Of a stretch of 64,000 bases of DNA, positions 11,824 through 27,662 are shown in pieces; position 1 is the stretch's first letter; every line of letters starts with the position of its first letter. The position numbers and the translations under genes are program-made. The notes under the pieces are model-generated. The model saw only the letters and a list, made by a program, of their open reading frames with translations. It was not told where the DNA came from and did no database searches. This DNA is from Phaeosaccion multiseriatum (taxonomy: Eukaryota > Ochrophyta, other classes), in NCBI GenBank assembly GCA_965112735.1, contig OZ218954.1, positions 3,224,001 to 3,288,000 of the forward strand, given 5' to 3'.

Positions 11824-12905
11824 ACTGCTGTGGGGCTACAAGGGTAACGACCCTTGTATGCCCCGCTCGTTCCCCTCCTCCTCCCCCGGCTGCAAGGGGC
11901 CTAGCCCCTGCCCGCCGCAAGCCCTATGATTGGCCGTTCTTCTTGCTACTATCGCCACTCATGTGTGTAGGTGAGGGTTTTGTGATGGCTCAACATTTCC
12001 CTTCCCCGTCTGCAGAGTTGATGGGGGGGCGCGAGGGGAGGGTGGGTTGGTTGAGGAGAAACGGAGAGGGAGAGGGAGGGAGGGGAAGAGAGGATAGAGA
12101 GGGAGGGAGAAGGGAAAAGGGGGAGGAAAACCGCAAGTCGCCTTCAGCAAAAGCGTCTAAGCAGCCGGCACCGAGCTCCTTCCTGGTAGACTACGACGCC
12201 GAGGGCTTCGCCAAATCCACTCCCCCCACCCCTGTCTGTTCCTCCCTCCTCCTTGTCCTGCCTGTGTGGATACCCTCCGGCACCAAAGCCCAGCCGGGCT
12301 GCGTCCAAGGTGTGCACTACCCGAAGCTGTGCTGTCTGCTGGTTGGCATATCGCTCTCTGTTAGTACCTTTGTTGCTCTCCTCCTCCTCGTTCCGTGCTG
12401 CTGCCGCTGCTGCTGCTGTTGCTGCCGCCGCTGCTCCTCCTCCTTAGCACGCCCCTCGTTTTCACAGGAGATCAGAGCACCACTCTTGTGTGCTCCGGTA
12501 TGAAAGCTCGCTGATGTTTGTATGCTGCTCTTGCCTCTCTCTCCCTCCCCCTCTCCCAGCTCGCGTAACGCCAAACGGGGCCACGAAATTTCTCATCGAA
12601 CTGCGCCGGATTTGTAACGGTTTGCAGGATCTTCTACCCATTTTTTTCGACGACAGAGGCCAGGGATCTTCTGGTTCTAAGCAGCGGCGCTTCAGAAGAG
12701 TGGTGCTCATCGCGCTTACGCCAGTGAGGGGGGATCCTACACTGAGGATACACAGGAGGGCCCATTCTTCAGCTCTCCCTGTGGACTCTGCATGGTCGAG
12801 GAGTCGTCAACCTCCCGAATTCCCCCCCCCCCCTCCCTAATGGTCGCTTCAGACTAAGAGGTGTGCCGTCAGCGGCCGACCGAATTCAGATCAGTTCAGG
12901 CATCG
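11824..12905. promoter_or_regulatory. divergent intergenic region, channel gene / acidic-repeat gene
   Basis: About 1.08 kb between the two start codons. It must hold the 5' UTRs and promoters of both genes. I see no clear TATA box and no conserved coding segment. A GTG-initiated extension of the downstream frame back to 12861 is not supported as a start. Confidence 0.5.
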
Positions 12906-15900
12906 ATGAGTGGATCAGCAGAGCTGGCGTTGGGGGAGAGCGTGGACCTGGGTCTGGCCGACTCCGTAGAGCTTGTGGGGTCTCCCTTGCGCACTGAGGG
13001 TATGATGTCTCCTCTCAGTGGGGAGGAACAAGACGGAGAGGAAGGCGGAGAGGAGGGCGCCGAGGAGGAGGGCGAGGAAAGCGGAGAGGGGGGCGCCGAG
13101 AATGAGGAGGAGGGAGGAGATGCGGATGAGGAGGTGGTGGCGAAGGAGGACGACCACGAGGAGGAGGATGAGGGGGAGGAGGCGGAGGAGGAAGAGGAGG
13201 AGGACGAGGAGGTGAATGACAAGGAGGCGGAGACGGAAGAGGAGGGGATGGAGGAAGAGGACGAAGAGGAGGAGGACGACGAAGAGGTGGACGCGAAGAA
13301 ACAGGAGGGGGAGGTGGAGGATGTGAAGGAGGAAGAAGAGGAGGAGAAGGAGGAGGAGAAGGAGGAAGAAGAGGAGGAGAAACAGGGGCAGTGGGCCGAA
13401 GGGGGGAATGAAGAGGAGGCTGAGCAAGCTTCTGCAATCAGGAAGCTGGCCGCAGCGAGGCAGAGGAGAAGGCAGCAGCATGCGCAGGAAGGGGCAGAGA
13501 CAGCAGCGGCCGCTGAAGAGGGGGGGAGCAGCAATAGAGGGGAGACCCTGAAGAGGATGGAGGACGAGACGGAGGAGGAGGCGAAGGAGAAGGAGGAGTC
13601 GATTCAGAAGCTTGCCGCGATCCGCCGGAAGAGGAAGGCTGGGACAAAGAGCCAAGGAGAGGATGCTAAGGTGGAGGAAGAGACGCAAGTGAAGAAAGAG
13701 GAACAGGAGCAGGAGGAGACGGAGGAAGAGGCGAAGGAGAAGGAGGAGTCGATTCAGAAGCTTGCCGCGATCCGCCGGAAGAGGAGGGCTGGGACAAAGA
13801 GCGAAGGAGACGATGCTAAGGTGGAGGAAGAGACTCAGGTGAAGGAAGAGGAGGAGGAGCAGGAGGAGACGGAGGAGGAGGCGAAGGAGAAGGAGGAGTC
13901 GATTCAGAAGCTTGCCGCGATCCGCCGGAAGAGGAGGGCTGGGACAAAGAGCGAAGGAGAGCATGCTAAGGTGGAGGAAGAGACGCAAGTGAAGAAAGAG
14001 GAAGAGCAGGAGGATACGGAGGAGGAGGCGAAGGAGAAGGAGGAGTCGATTCAGAAGCTTGCCGCGATCCGCCGGAAGAGGAGGGCTGGGACAAAGAGCG
14101 AAGGAGACGATGCTAAGGTGGAGGAAGAGACGCAAGTGAAGAAAGAGGAGGAGCAGGAGGAGACGGAGGAGGAGGCGAAGGAGAAGGAGGAGTCGATTCA
14201 GAAGCTTGCCGCGATCCGCCGGAAGAGGAAGGCTGGGACAAGGAGCGAAGGAGAGCATGCTAAGGTGGAGGAAGAGACGCAAGTGAAGAAAGAGGAGGAG
14301 CAGGAGGAGACGGAGGAGGAGGCGAAGGAGAAGGAGGAGTCGATTCAGAAGCTTGCCGCGATCCGCCGGAAGAGGAGGGCTGGGACAGGGAGCGAAGGAG
14401 AGCATGCTAAAGTGGAGGAAGAGACGCAAGTGAAGAAAGAGGAAGAGCAGGAGGAGACGGAGGAGGAGGCGAAGGAGAAGGAGGAGTCGATTCAGAAGCT
14501 TGCCGCGATCCGCCGGAAGAGGAGGGCTGGGACAAAGAGCGAAGGAGAGGATGCTAAGGTGGAGGAAGAGACGCAAGTGAAGAAAGAGGAGGAGGAGCAG
14601 GAGGAGACGGAGGAGGAGGCGAAGCAGAAGGAGGAGTCGATTCAGAAGCTTGCCGCGATCCGCCGGAAGAGGAGGGCTGGGACAAAGAGCGAAGGAGACG
14701 ATGCTAAGGTGGAGGAAGAGACTCAGGTGAAGGAAGAGGAGGAGGAGCAGGAGGAGACGGAGGAGGAGGCGAAGGAGAAGGAGGAGTCGATTCAGAAGCT
14801 TGCCGCGATCCGCCGGAAGAGGAGGGCTGGGGCAAGGAGAGAAGGAGAGCATGCTAAGGTGGAGGAAGAGACTCAGGCGAAGGAAGAGGAGGAGCAGGAG
14901 GAGACGGAGGAGGAGGCGAAGGAGAAGGAGGAGTCGATTCAGAAGCTTGCCGCGATCCGCCGGAAGAGGAGGGCTGGGACAAAGAGCGAAAGAGACGATG
15001 CTAAGGTGGAGGAAAAGACGCAAGTGAAGGAAGAGGAGGAGCAGGAGGAGGAGACGGAGGAGGAGGCGAAGGAGAAGGAGGAGTCGATTCAGAAGCTTGC
15101 CGCGATCCGCCGGAAGAGGAGGGCTGGGACAAAGAGCGAGGGAGAGGAGACAAAGGTGGAGGAGGGGGGGGAAGAGACTCAGGTGAAGGAAGAGGAAGAG
15201 GAGCAGGAGGAGACGGAGGAGGAGGCGAAGGAGAAGGAGGAGTCGATTCAGAAGCTTGCCGCGATCCGACGGAAGAGGAGGGCTGGGACAAAGAGTGAAG
15301 GAGAGGATGCTAAGGTGGAGAAGGAGGGCGAGGAGAACCAGGTGAAAGAGGAGGAGCTGGAGGAGGAGGCGAAGGAGAAGGAGGAGAAGGAGGAGTCGAT
15401 TCAGAAGCTTGCCGCGATCCGCCGGAAGAGGAGGGCTGGGACAAAGAGCGAAGTTGAAGAGAAGAATGTGGAGGAGGGGGAGAAGGAGAAGGAAGAGGAG
15501 AAGCGGGAACAGGAGGAGACGGAGGAGGAGACGAAGGAGAAGGAGGAGAAGGAGGAGTCGATTAGAAAGCTCGCCGCGATCCGCCGGAAGAGGAAGGCTG
15601 AGACGAAGGGCAATGGAGAGGGTGCCAAAGGGAAGAAGGATGAAGAGGAGACCCAGGTGGAGGAGGAGCAAGAGACGGAGGAGGATGCAAAGGAGAGAGT
15701 GGAGTCGAGTAAGAAGGGCGACAAGACCAAGGAGGACGAGGAGGGGGAGAAGGAGGATGACGGGAAGACGGAGAAGGAGGAGGAGCAGGATGGAGCCATA
15801 GCAAAACTAGCGGCGGTGAGGAGGAGGAGAGGGGGCGGGGGCAAGACAGGAGGAGGAGGAGGGCTGAGCAAAGGCACCGCACCTGAGTGCAACGCGGCTT

Positions 15901-16291
15901 CCCAGTCAGCAGAGAGGGGGGAGGTGGGGGGGTGTCTCCTAGTCGAAGAGGAGGGGAGGGAGGGGGAGGGGGAGGGGGAGGGGGAGGGGGGGGGGGAGGG
16001 GGAGGATGACGACTTGGAGAAGTCTCTGGATGGGACCGCGCTCTTTGTACCGCTTGTGCCTCCCGTCGACACGCCCATCCCTGCCATCTCTGTGTTATCA
16101 TACAAAGAGCAGCAATTGGTGGTACAGCAGCAGGAAGAGGAGGACGGACAGCCACCTTCGCAGGTAGCGGGACGAGGAGGGGCATCCTCTGTAGCAGCAG
16201 CAGGAGCAGGAGGAAGAGGAGGAGAAGGGGGGGGGGGTGAGGCGAAAGGAGGGGTGACGGGAGGCGAGAAGAGACATTCACCAGCAGCGGT

Positions 16292-16331
<40 letters not shown>

Positions 16332-16919
16332 ACAGATAGCATAGAGAATGCCGCCGAAAAGAAGGGTGACAACGCCAGGAGTATGCAAGCAGGAGCAGCA
16401 GGAGCAGCAGCAGCAGCAGGAGGAGGAGGAGGAGGACGAGGAGGAGGAGGAGGAGGAGGAGGAGGAGGAGGAGGAGGAGGAGGAGGAGGAGGAGGAGGAG
16501 GAGGAGGAGGAGGAGGAGGAGGAGGAGGAGGAGGAGGAGGAGGAGGAGGAGGAGGAGGAGGAGGAGGAGGAGGAGGAGGAGGAGGAGGAGGAGGAGGAGG
16601 AGGAGGAGGAGGAGGAGGAGGAGGAGGAGGAGGAGGAGGAGGAGGAAGAAGAGGAGGAGGAAAAGGAGGGACAGCGACCACCCCCGAGCACAAGGTAGAG
16701 GACGATGTGGAGCAGCAGGATGTCGACATCGATATTGGCCTCGGGGTGATTGGTCAGCGCTATGCGACTCGCCGTATAGAGGAGGCAAAGGCGTGTGAGG
16801 CTCGACAGCTGACGCTGAAGTTGGCCAAGGAGCGAAAGGCGAGGGAAGCACGGCTGAAGGAGCAGCAGGCGCGCGAGCTTGAGAGGGTGGAGAGAGACCT
16901 GCAGGTGAGGTGTACGATG

Positions 16920-16974
<55 letters not shown>

Positions 16975-17669
16975 TATAATATATATATACGAGTGCTACC
17001 TAGGAAGGGTTAGCAGAGAGGGGAGGGGAGAAGGGTCTGTCTGCATACAAGAAAGAGAGAGAGAGAAAGAGAGAGTGCCGCTGGAGAGGGTGGAGAGAGA
17101 CAGAGAGCGAGATAGAAGTAGCTAGGAAGTGTCAAGTGGGGTAGCTGGGAGGTGATAGGAGGGTAGGGGTAGAAAGGCGTCAGCAGGGGAGGAGCGACAG
17201 GTAGTTGGCGCTCACCCCATGCTCCATCACGAAGTCATATTGATCCTTTGGTCAATACCATTTCAACCCAAACTTCAACTTCACACTTCAACTGTAGGTC
17301 GAGGCCGAGCGCAAGAGAAAGGCCGATGAGCTCGCCAGAGAGCAAAAGGAGAGAGAGAGGAGGGCGAGGCTTGAAGCGCTGCAGCAAAGGAGACCGGTGT
17401 TGGCAGCAGGTGTGTGGGTGGGTGAGGTGGGTGAGTGGGTGGGTGGGTGTGGGTATGTGTGTGCATGGTGTGTGTATGAGTGTGTGGGTCTCTGTGTGTG
17501 GGGGGGGCTGTGTGTGTGCGTGTGCGTGTATATATGTTCATGCGCACGCGCGGGAGTATGTGTATGTGCGTGTGCGTTGGAGGTGTACCGGCAGTCAGTA
17601 CGTGTATCATCGGATCAACTTGTAATGGCACAAGTTTGCTCATCTCCCTCACCCACCTACCCACCCACG

Positions 17670-17724
<55 letters not shown>

Positions 17725-20279
17725 GCTCACTATCCCCCAGTGGGAGGAGGAGGCGTCAACGACATGGACATGAACGGAGGAGCCGCCTCCCCTCCTAGGA
17801 CCGTGCCAGCGTCATGTTCAGCAGCCTCGAACTCACCCCCTCGGCTCTTCCCTAGTGCAGCGATCAAGTCTCGCATCGCAGAAGGGGGTGAAGGTGGGGG
17901 TGGAGCGGGGCAATCCATGTCTGTGTATCGGAGGCGCATCCTTGCTGAGAAGAAGGCAATGAAACAGGCCGCCAAGATCGAGCGTATGCGGCTGGAGAGC
18001 AAAGTGGATAAGGTTGGTTTGAGTTTCAGATTTTTTTTATCAGTCAGTCAGTCAGTCAGTCAGTCAGTCAGACACTCAGTCAATGCCCTGGTGGCGGCAG
18101 TCGCATAGTTGGACAGAGCCTCTCATGTACACACACGCACCCACCCACCCACACCCACATCCACACCCAACCCGTGCCCTGACACCCAACCCCCTCCCTG
18201 TCCTGACACTTAACACCCTCCCTCTGTCCTGACACCCAACACCCTCTGTCCTGACACCCAACACCCTCTGTCCTGACACTCAACACCCTCCCTCCGTCCT
18301 GACACCCAACACCCTCTGTCCTGACACCCAACACTCTCTGTCCTGACACTCAACACCCTCCCTCTGTCCTGACACCCAACACCCTCTGTCCTGACACCCA
18401 ACACCCTCTGTCCTGACACCCAACACCCTCCCTCTCTCCTGAGACCCAACACCCTCTGTCCTGACACCCAACACCCTCCCTCTGTCCTGACACCCAACAC
18501 CCTCCCTCTGTCCTGACACCCAACCCCCTCCCTGTCCTGACACCCAACACCCTCCCTCTGTCCTGACACCCAACACCCTCCCTCTGTCCTGACACCCAAC
18601 ACCCTCCCTCTGTCCTGACACCCAACACCCTCCCTCTCTCCTGACACCCAACACCCTCCCTCTGTCCTGACACCCAACACCCTCCCTCTGTCCTGACACC
18701 CAACACCCTCCCTCTGTCCTGACACCCAACACCCTCCCTCTGTCCTGACACCTATCACCCTCCCTCTGTCCTGACACCCAACACCCTCCCTCTGTCCTGA
18801 CACCTATCACCCTCCCTCTGTCCTGACACCCAACACCCTCCCTCTGTCCTGACACCCAACCCCCTCCCTGTCCTGACACCCAACACCCTCCCTCTCTCCT
18901 GAGACCCAACACCCTCTGTCCTGACACTTAACACCCTCCCTCTGTCCTGACACCCAACACCCTCCCTCTGTCCGGACACCCTTAGGCTCGGCAGTACGGA
19001 GAAGATGTCCGTCGCCAAGCTCGGGAGGAGATGGAGGCTCGGCAGCAAGGAGGTAGGCCGGGTGGGTTAGACTATGGAGGAGGGGGAAGAGCTGTGAAGC
19101 GAGGCACCGGCATACGGGGGGAGGAGGGGCACGGAGTATTCTCCTTTGGCAAGGATGGGAGGATGAGGATGATCAGAGACAAGGGTGGCACGCTGAGCGA
19201 GGAGGAGCAGCAGCAGCAGCGTCGGGTGTTTGAGCATCGGCAGCGGCGGGCGCTCCAGCAGCGGCAGCAGCGGAATCAGGATGAGCAGCAGTTGGTGGTA
19301 CAGCAACAGTTGGCGCTACAGCGACAGCAGCAGCGGAATCAGGATGAGGAGGAGGAGGGGGGGGGGGGGGTGGGGGGTGGTGTCCTTCCCCAGATTGGGC
19401 CCCAGATTGAGCCCCAGACTGGAGTGGGACGTTCGATCAGGGGCAGCGGTAGAGGAGCGGGTTCGTCTCGGCTCTTTGATCGAGAGGCATCAGCTGCAGC
19501 AGTTGGTGATACGGCGCATTTGAGCTCGACGAGTGCCAGAGAGGGGCGGAGCACTCGATACCTGCCCCCCGGGAGGGAGGGTGGAGCGGCACCAAGGGGG
19601 CCTACCCAGATGCAACGAGTGAACTTCGGTCAAAGCGACGATGGGGGGTGGGCAGAAGGAAGAGGAGGAAGAGGAGGAGGGGGGGAGCAGGAAGAGGAGC
19701 TGGTGGCGGGTTTCGGGAGAGGAAGCACTGTGATGCGAGGGCGCCTCAGCTCGAGAGAGAAGGTGGAGCGATGCAGGGTACAGCGAGAAAAGGTGAGAGA
19801 GTCTCAGAGTGAATGTGGTAGAGCTCGTACCTTCTCCTCTGCTCTTTTCTTACTCTCCCTCTCTCTCTCTTACCCTCCACTCCCCCCCCTCTCCTCTCCT
19901 CTCCTCTTCTCTCCTCACTTCCCTCCTCTCCTCTCCTCTCCTCACCCCTCTCCCCTCGCCGTCCGTCGCTCTCCCTGTCTCTCTCCCTCTCTCTTACCCT
20001 CCTCCTTCCCATCCGCTCCTCTCCCCCCCCCTTTCCTCTCCTCCCACCCCCTCCCCTCCCCACTCCCACTACAACACGCACAGGCGACTCTCGAGCTACG
20101 CCAACGACGAGCCCGGAGAGAAGAGCATGAGCAGGACAAGACGAAAGGAGCAGGAGGGGGAGGAGGAGGGGGTCCAAACCTCGTGCTTGACGTAGGGAAT
20201 GATAAGCCGGCGCCTCCTAGCGGAGTCCGGAGAGAAGGGGGAGGAGGGCGCAGTGGGAAGTACAGTCAACACCACCACC

Positions 20280-20311
<32 letters not shown>

Positions 20312-20932
20312 GAGCAGCAGCAAGAGCAGTTGGTGATACAGCGGCAGGAGCGGCGTGGGAGTGGGGGTGAGGGTGCGTTGAGCCCTGTGGAAGTGTACGA
20401 AGAAAAGCTTGCTAGGATTGAGCGCAAGGCCGCAGAGGCGAGAGAGAGAAAGAAGAACAAGATGAACCAGCAGGGCCCTAGTAAGGGCCTGGCAACTCAG
20501 GGAGGGCATCGGCATAGCGTTGTTCATGGTCATAGCAGTAGTAACAGGCCAGACCAACGGGGCTACGACCATGATGATGACGTTGACGGCAATCACCACC
20601 ACCATCACAACAACAGCAACAACAGGAACAACAACAGGAGCAGCAACATCAGGGATCGCGACAGATACGACGACGATGATGGAGGAAGAAGGGGAGAAGA
20701 AGGGAACAGCTTCGGGGTACAGCATCACTATTCGACGCAGAAGCTGAAGCAGAAGCACAGGACGCAGCAGCAGCGGCGTCAATACTACGACGCTGACGAC
20801 GGCGGCGGAGGGGGTGATGACGATGATATAGGCCTTCTTCCTGAGCAAGATCGGCTCACAGAGACGTACCGGGCTACCTTTGAAAGCAAGTTCAACAAGC
20901 TTCAGGCCGAGGGCGGTCCAAGGCGGTTCTGA
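12906..20932 (+). CDS. acidic repeat and coiled-coil protein with tandem KLAAIRRKR modules
   Basis: Five exons: 12906-16904, 17298-17409, 17741-18012, 18986-19792, 20084-20932, summing to 2,012 codons plus stop. I do not recognise the family. The first third is extremely Glu/Lys-rich and contains 14 modules of about 45 aa (roughly 13576-15600). Each has the core ESIQKLAAIRRKR followed by an acidic linker. One degenerate unit lies before (near 13430) and one after (near 15795). Next come poly-Ala and poly-Gly runs, then charged helical segments (ERKAREARLKEQQARELERV and similar), a Gln/His/Asn-rich part and the ending FNKLQAEGGPRRF. No signal peptide or membrane segment. Alternating basic KLAAIRRKR and acidic linkers suggest a cytoskeletal, chromatin or scaffold role, but that is inference. 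The start is the first ATG (12906) of the frame. Exon 1 is on its own 3,999 nt. Confidence 0.78.
13576..15600 (+). repeat. coding tandem repeat, 14 units of about 135-160 bp
   Basis: The nucleotide sequence GAGTCGATTCAGAAGCTTGC recurs almost unchanged in each unit, while the Glu-rich linkers vary in length. The near-identity of the units at DNA level indicates recent unequal exchange or conversion. The last three units have diverged most, with longer acidic linkers. Confidence 0.93.
16411..16650 (+). repeat. (GGA)n run encoding poly-Gly
   Basis: About 240 bp of GGA repeat inside exon 1 of the acidic-repeat gene, read as Gly in the gene's frame. It makes poly-Glu, poly-Pro and poly-Ser shadows in other frames. 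Its length is likely to be polymorphic. Confidence 0.9.
16922..16990. repeat. (TA)n microsatellite in intron 1 of the acidic-repeat gene
   Basis: A TA-dinucleotide run beginning 17 bp after the exon 1 donor (GT at 16905). It is the most AT-rich patch in a GC-rich neighbourhood. Confidence 0.95.
18160..18978 (+). repeat. 26-bp minisatellite at the 3' end of intron 3
   Basis: About thirty tandem units of CTGACACCCAACACCCTCCC plus TCTGTC, with a shorter 19-bp variant lacking the CCTC segment. It fills most of the 973-bp intron and runs up to the acceptor of the 18986 exon. Each unit pairs a CTGAC branch-site-like sequence with a pyrimidine stretch. Confidence 0.93.
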
Positions 20933-21389
20933 CCTCACCTGGACGGACCGTCTGGCGGCTGATCGGACTGACTGACTGATTGATTGATTGACTGACTGAC
21001 TGACTGACTCACTGACTGACTGACTGACTGACTGACTCACTGACTGACTGACTGACTGACTGACTGACCGGCCCTCTGGCGGCTGATCTGCTCTCACTCA
21101 CTGTCTTACTCTCTCTCTCTCTCTTCGAGTATCGTAGTACCTTAACATAAATAAATGCAAACTTCAAATTGAGACTGACTGACCGACCGACCGACCGACC
21201 CGACGGACGGACGGACGGACGGACGGAAGGACGGACGGACGGACGGACTCCATCCCTCGCACGCGTATCGCATAGTTCTGAGGAGATGGTTTCGTGGGTA
21301 GACGAATCAATCAATCAAGTTGTCGAAAGGCCTTCGAAAGAGAGAGAGAGGTGGATTGGTTTATTGACCCAACGATAGGGGAGGATCTT
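20933..21389. other. tail-to-tail intergenic region with (CTGA)n and (GACC/GACG)n runs
   Basis: Shared 3' region of the acidic-repeat gene and the deubiquitinase gene. It has CTGA-type tetranucleotides at about 20960-21070 and GACC/GACG runs at about 21177-21247. I see no gene. Confidence 0.7.
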
Positions 21390-26578
<5,189 letters not shown>

Positions 26579-26760
26579 GAATCTGTCCAGTGTCCTCCGA
26601 CAAAAAATGATACACTCTGTAGAAGGGCGGTGAATTCGAGGTTGACCAGATGGCACTTGACGGCGCCTTGGGCACCATGGGCATTCTCTGTGAACAACAT
26701 TTAAGAAAAGTAAAAAACAAAAGCAAACAAACAAACAGCAAAAGCAACAGTAGCATTGCA
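26579..26760. promoter_or_regulatory. compact bidirectional promoter, USP / TMEM234-like
   Basis: Only 182 bp separate the two divergent start codons, so both promoters and 5' UTRs must overlap here. The stretch is relatively A-rich around 26703-26757. No TATA box is evident. A frame in phase with the TMEM234-like gene extends back to an ATG at 26650, but family members begin directly with the first membrane helix. Confidence 0.6.
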
Positions 26761-27662
26761 ATGATCCTTTCCTTCCTATTGGTGGGGCTGTGCTGGGGCT
26801 GTACAAATCCGCTCATCCAAAGAGGTGAGCTTGACACGAAGAATATCTCCTTCCTCTTGAGTCCTTCCCTCTTCCGAAGCGCCTTGAGCTGCAGGCCCCA
26901 GGCACCACCAGGCACCCCAAATCCTTCTGCTTTGTGCGTGCGTGTCCCTCCTTGCCTCTACCTCACAGGCACAGAACAACACGGGGCACAGGCAGGTGGC
27001 AAGCTGCCACCCCCATCCGAGAGAGGAGGAGGAGGTTGGAGAACGCCATACCGTGCCTTGGCGGGACTACTGGCGCCCCTGAGAAGCCTTGTGCAGATCA
27101 AAGCGCTGGTTCCGTATGCAGTAAACCAAGGCGGCTCCCTCCTTTACTACCTGCTGTTGTCTTCATACGGTGCGTTACTTTACTGTGTGCGGTACCTATT
27201 CTACATCGTACCCTTGATATAGGAGGCCTTGCGTGCGCCTTCGCTGAGCTCTTGGCTCACTCACCCCTCCACCCCTGCCTGCCTCGTGCAACCTGCTGCC
27301 AGCGGTCATCCGTTTGCGCCCTTGCTTCGCATCTGCACATTTCAATGCTGCTCGTTCCGCCCTCTCTCACTCACTACCCCACCCCTAGCCCCCAACCTCT
27401 GCACAACAACAACCAAACCCACACCTGTGCGACCCTCCCTCCCTCCCTCCCTCCCTCCCTCTCTCCCACCCATGTAGAGATCTCCATGGCCGTTCCAATC
27501 TGCAACAGCCTCACTCTCGTCATCACGGCAGCGACGAGTCTCTACCTCGGAGATCGCTTCTCCCGCCCCGCTTGCGCCTGGAGCGGCATTGCGTTGGTCT
27601 TGCTGGGCATCACTCTCTGTGTCGCGTCCAAGGAGAGAGACAATGGAGGCAAGGGGGGCTGA
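26761..27662 (+). CDS. TMEM234: TMEM234-like multispanning membrane protein
   Basis: Three exons: 26761-26824, 26969-27169, 27478-27662; 149 aa. A short member of the drug/metabolite transporter-like (EamA-related) group. Exon 1 gives the first helix and the signature LCWGCTNPLIQRG. Exon 2 ends in the highly conserved NQGGSLLYYLLLSSY, and exon 3 continues SMAVPICNSLTLVITAATSL and a last helix GIALVLLGITLCVAS. This matches the human TMEM234 order closely (NQ-GSLLYYL, then AVPICNSL). Four membrane helices are expected. An insert of about 30 aa rich in Gly and Arg lies between helix 1 and helix 2. The function of the family is not settled; a membrane role is all that can be said. The start at 26761 is chosen because homologues begin with helix 1. 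Confidence 0.88.

Noticed and set aside
12915-15671. A 918-aa Leu-rich antisense frame opposite the acidic repeats
   Set aside because: It is the complement of Glu/Lys codons in a well-supported gene; it has no motif of its own and no splice or start context.
18160-18978. CRISPR-like array
   Set aside because: The units are contiguous without unique spacers and lie in a eukaryotic intron; this is a minisatellite.
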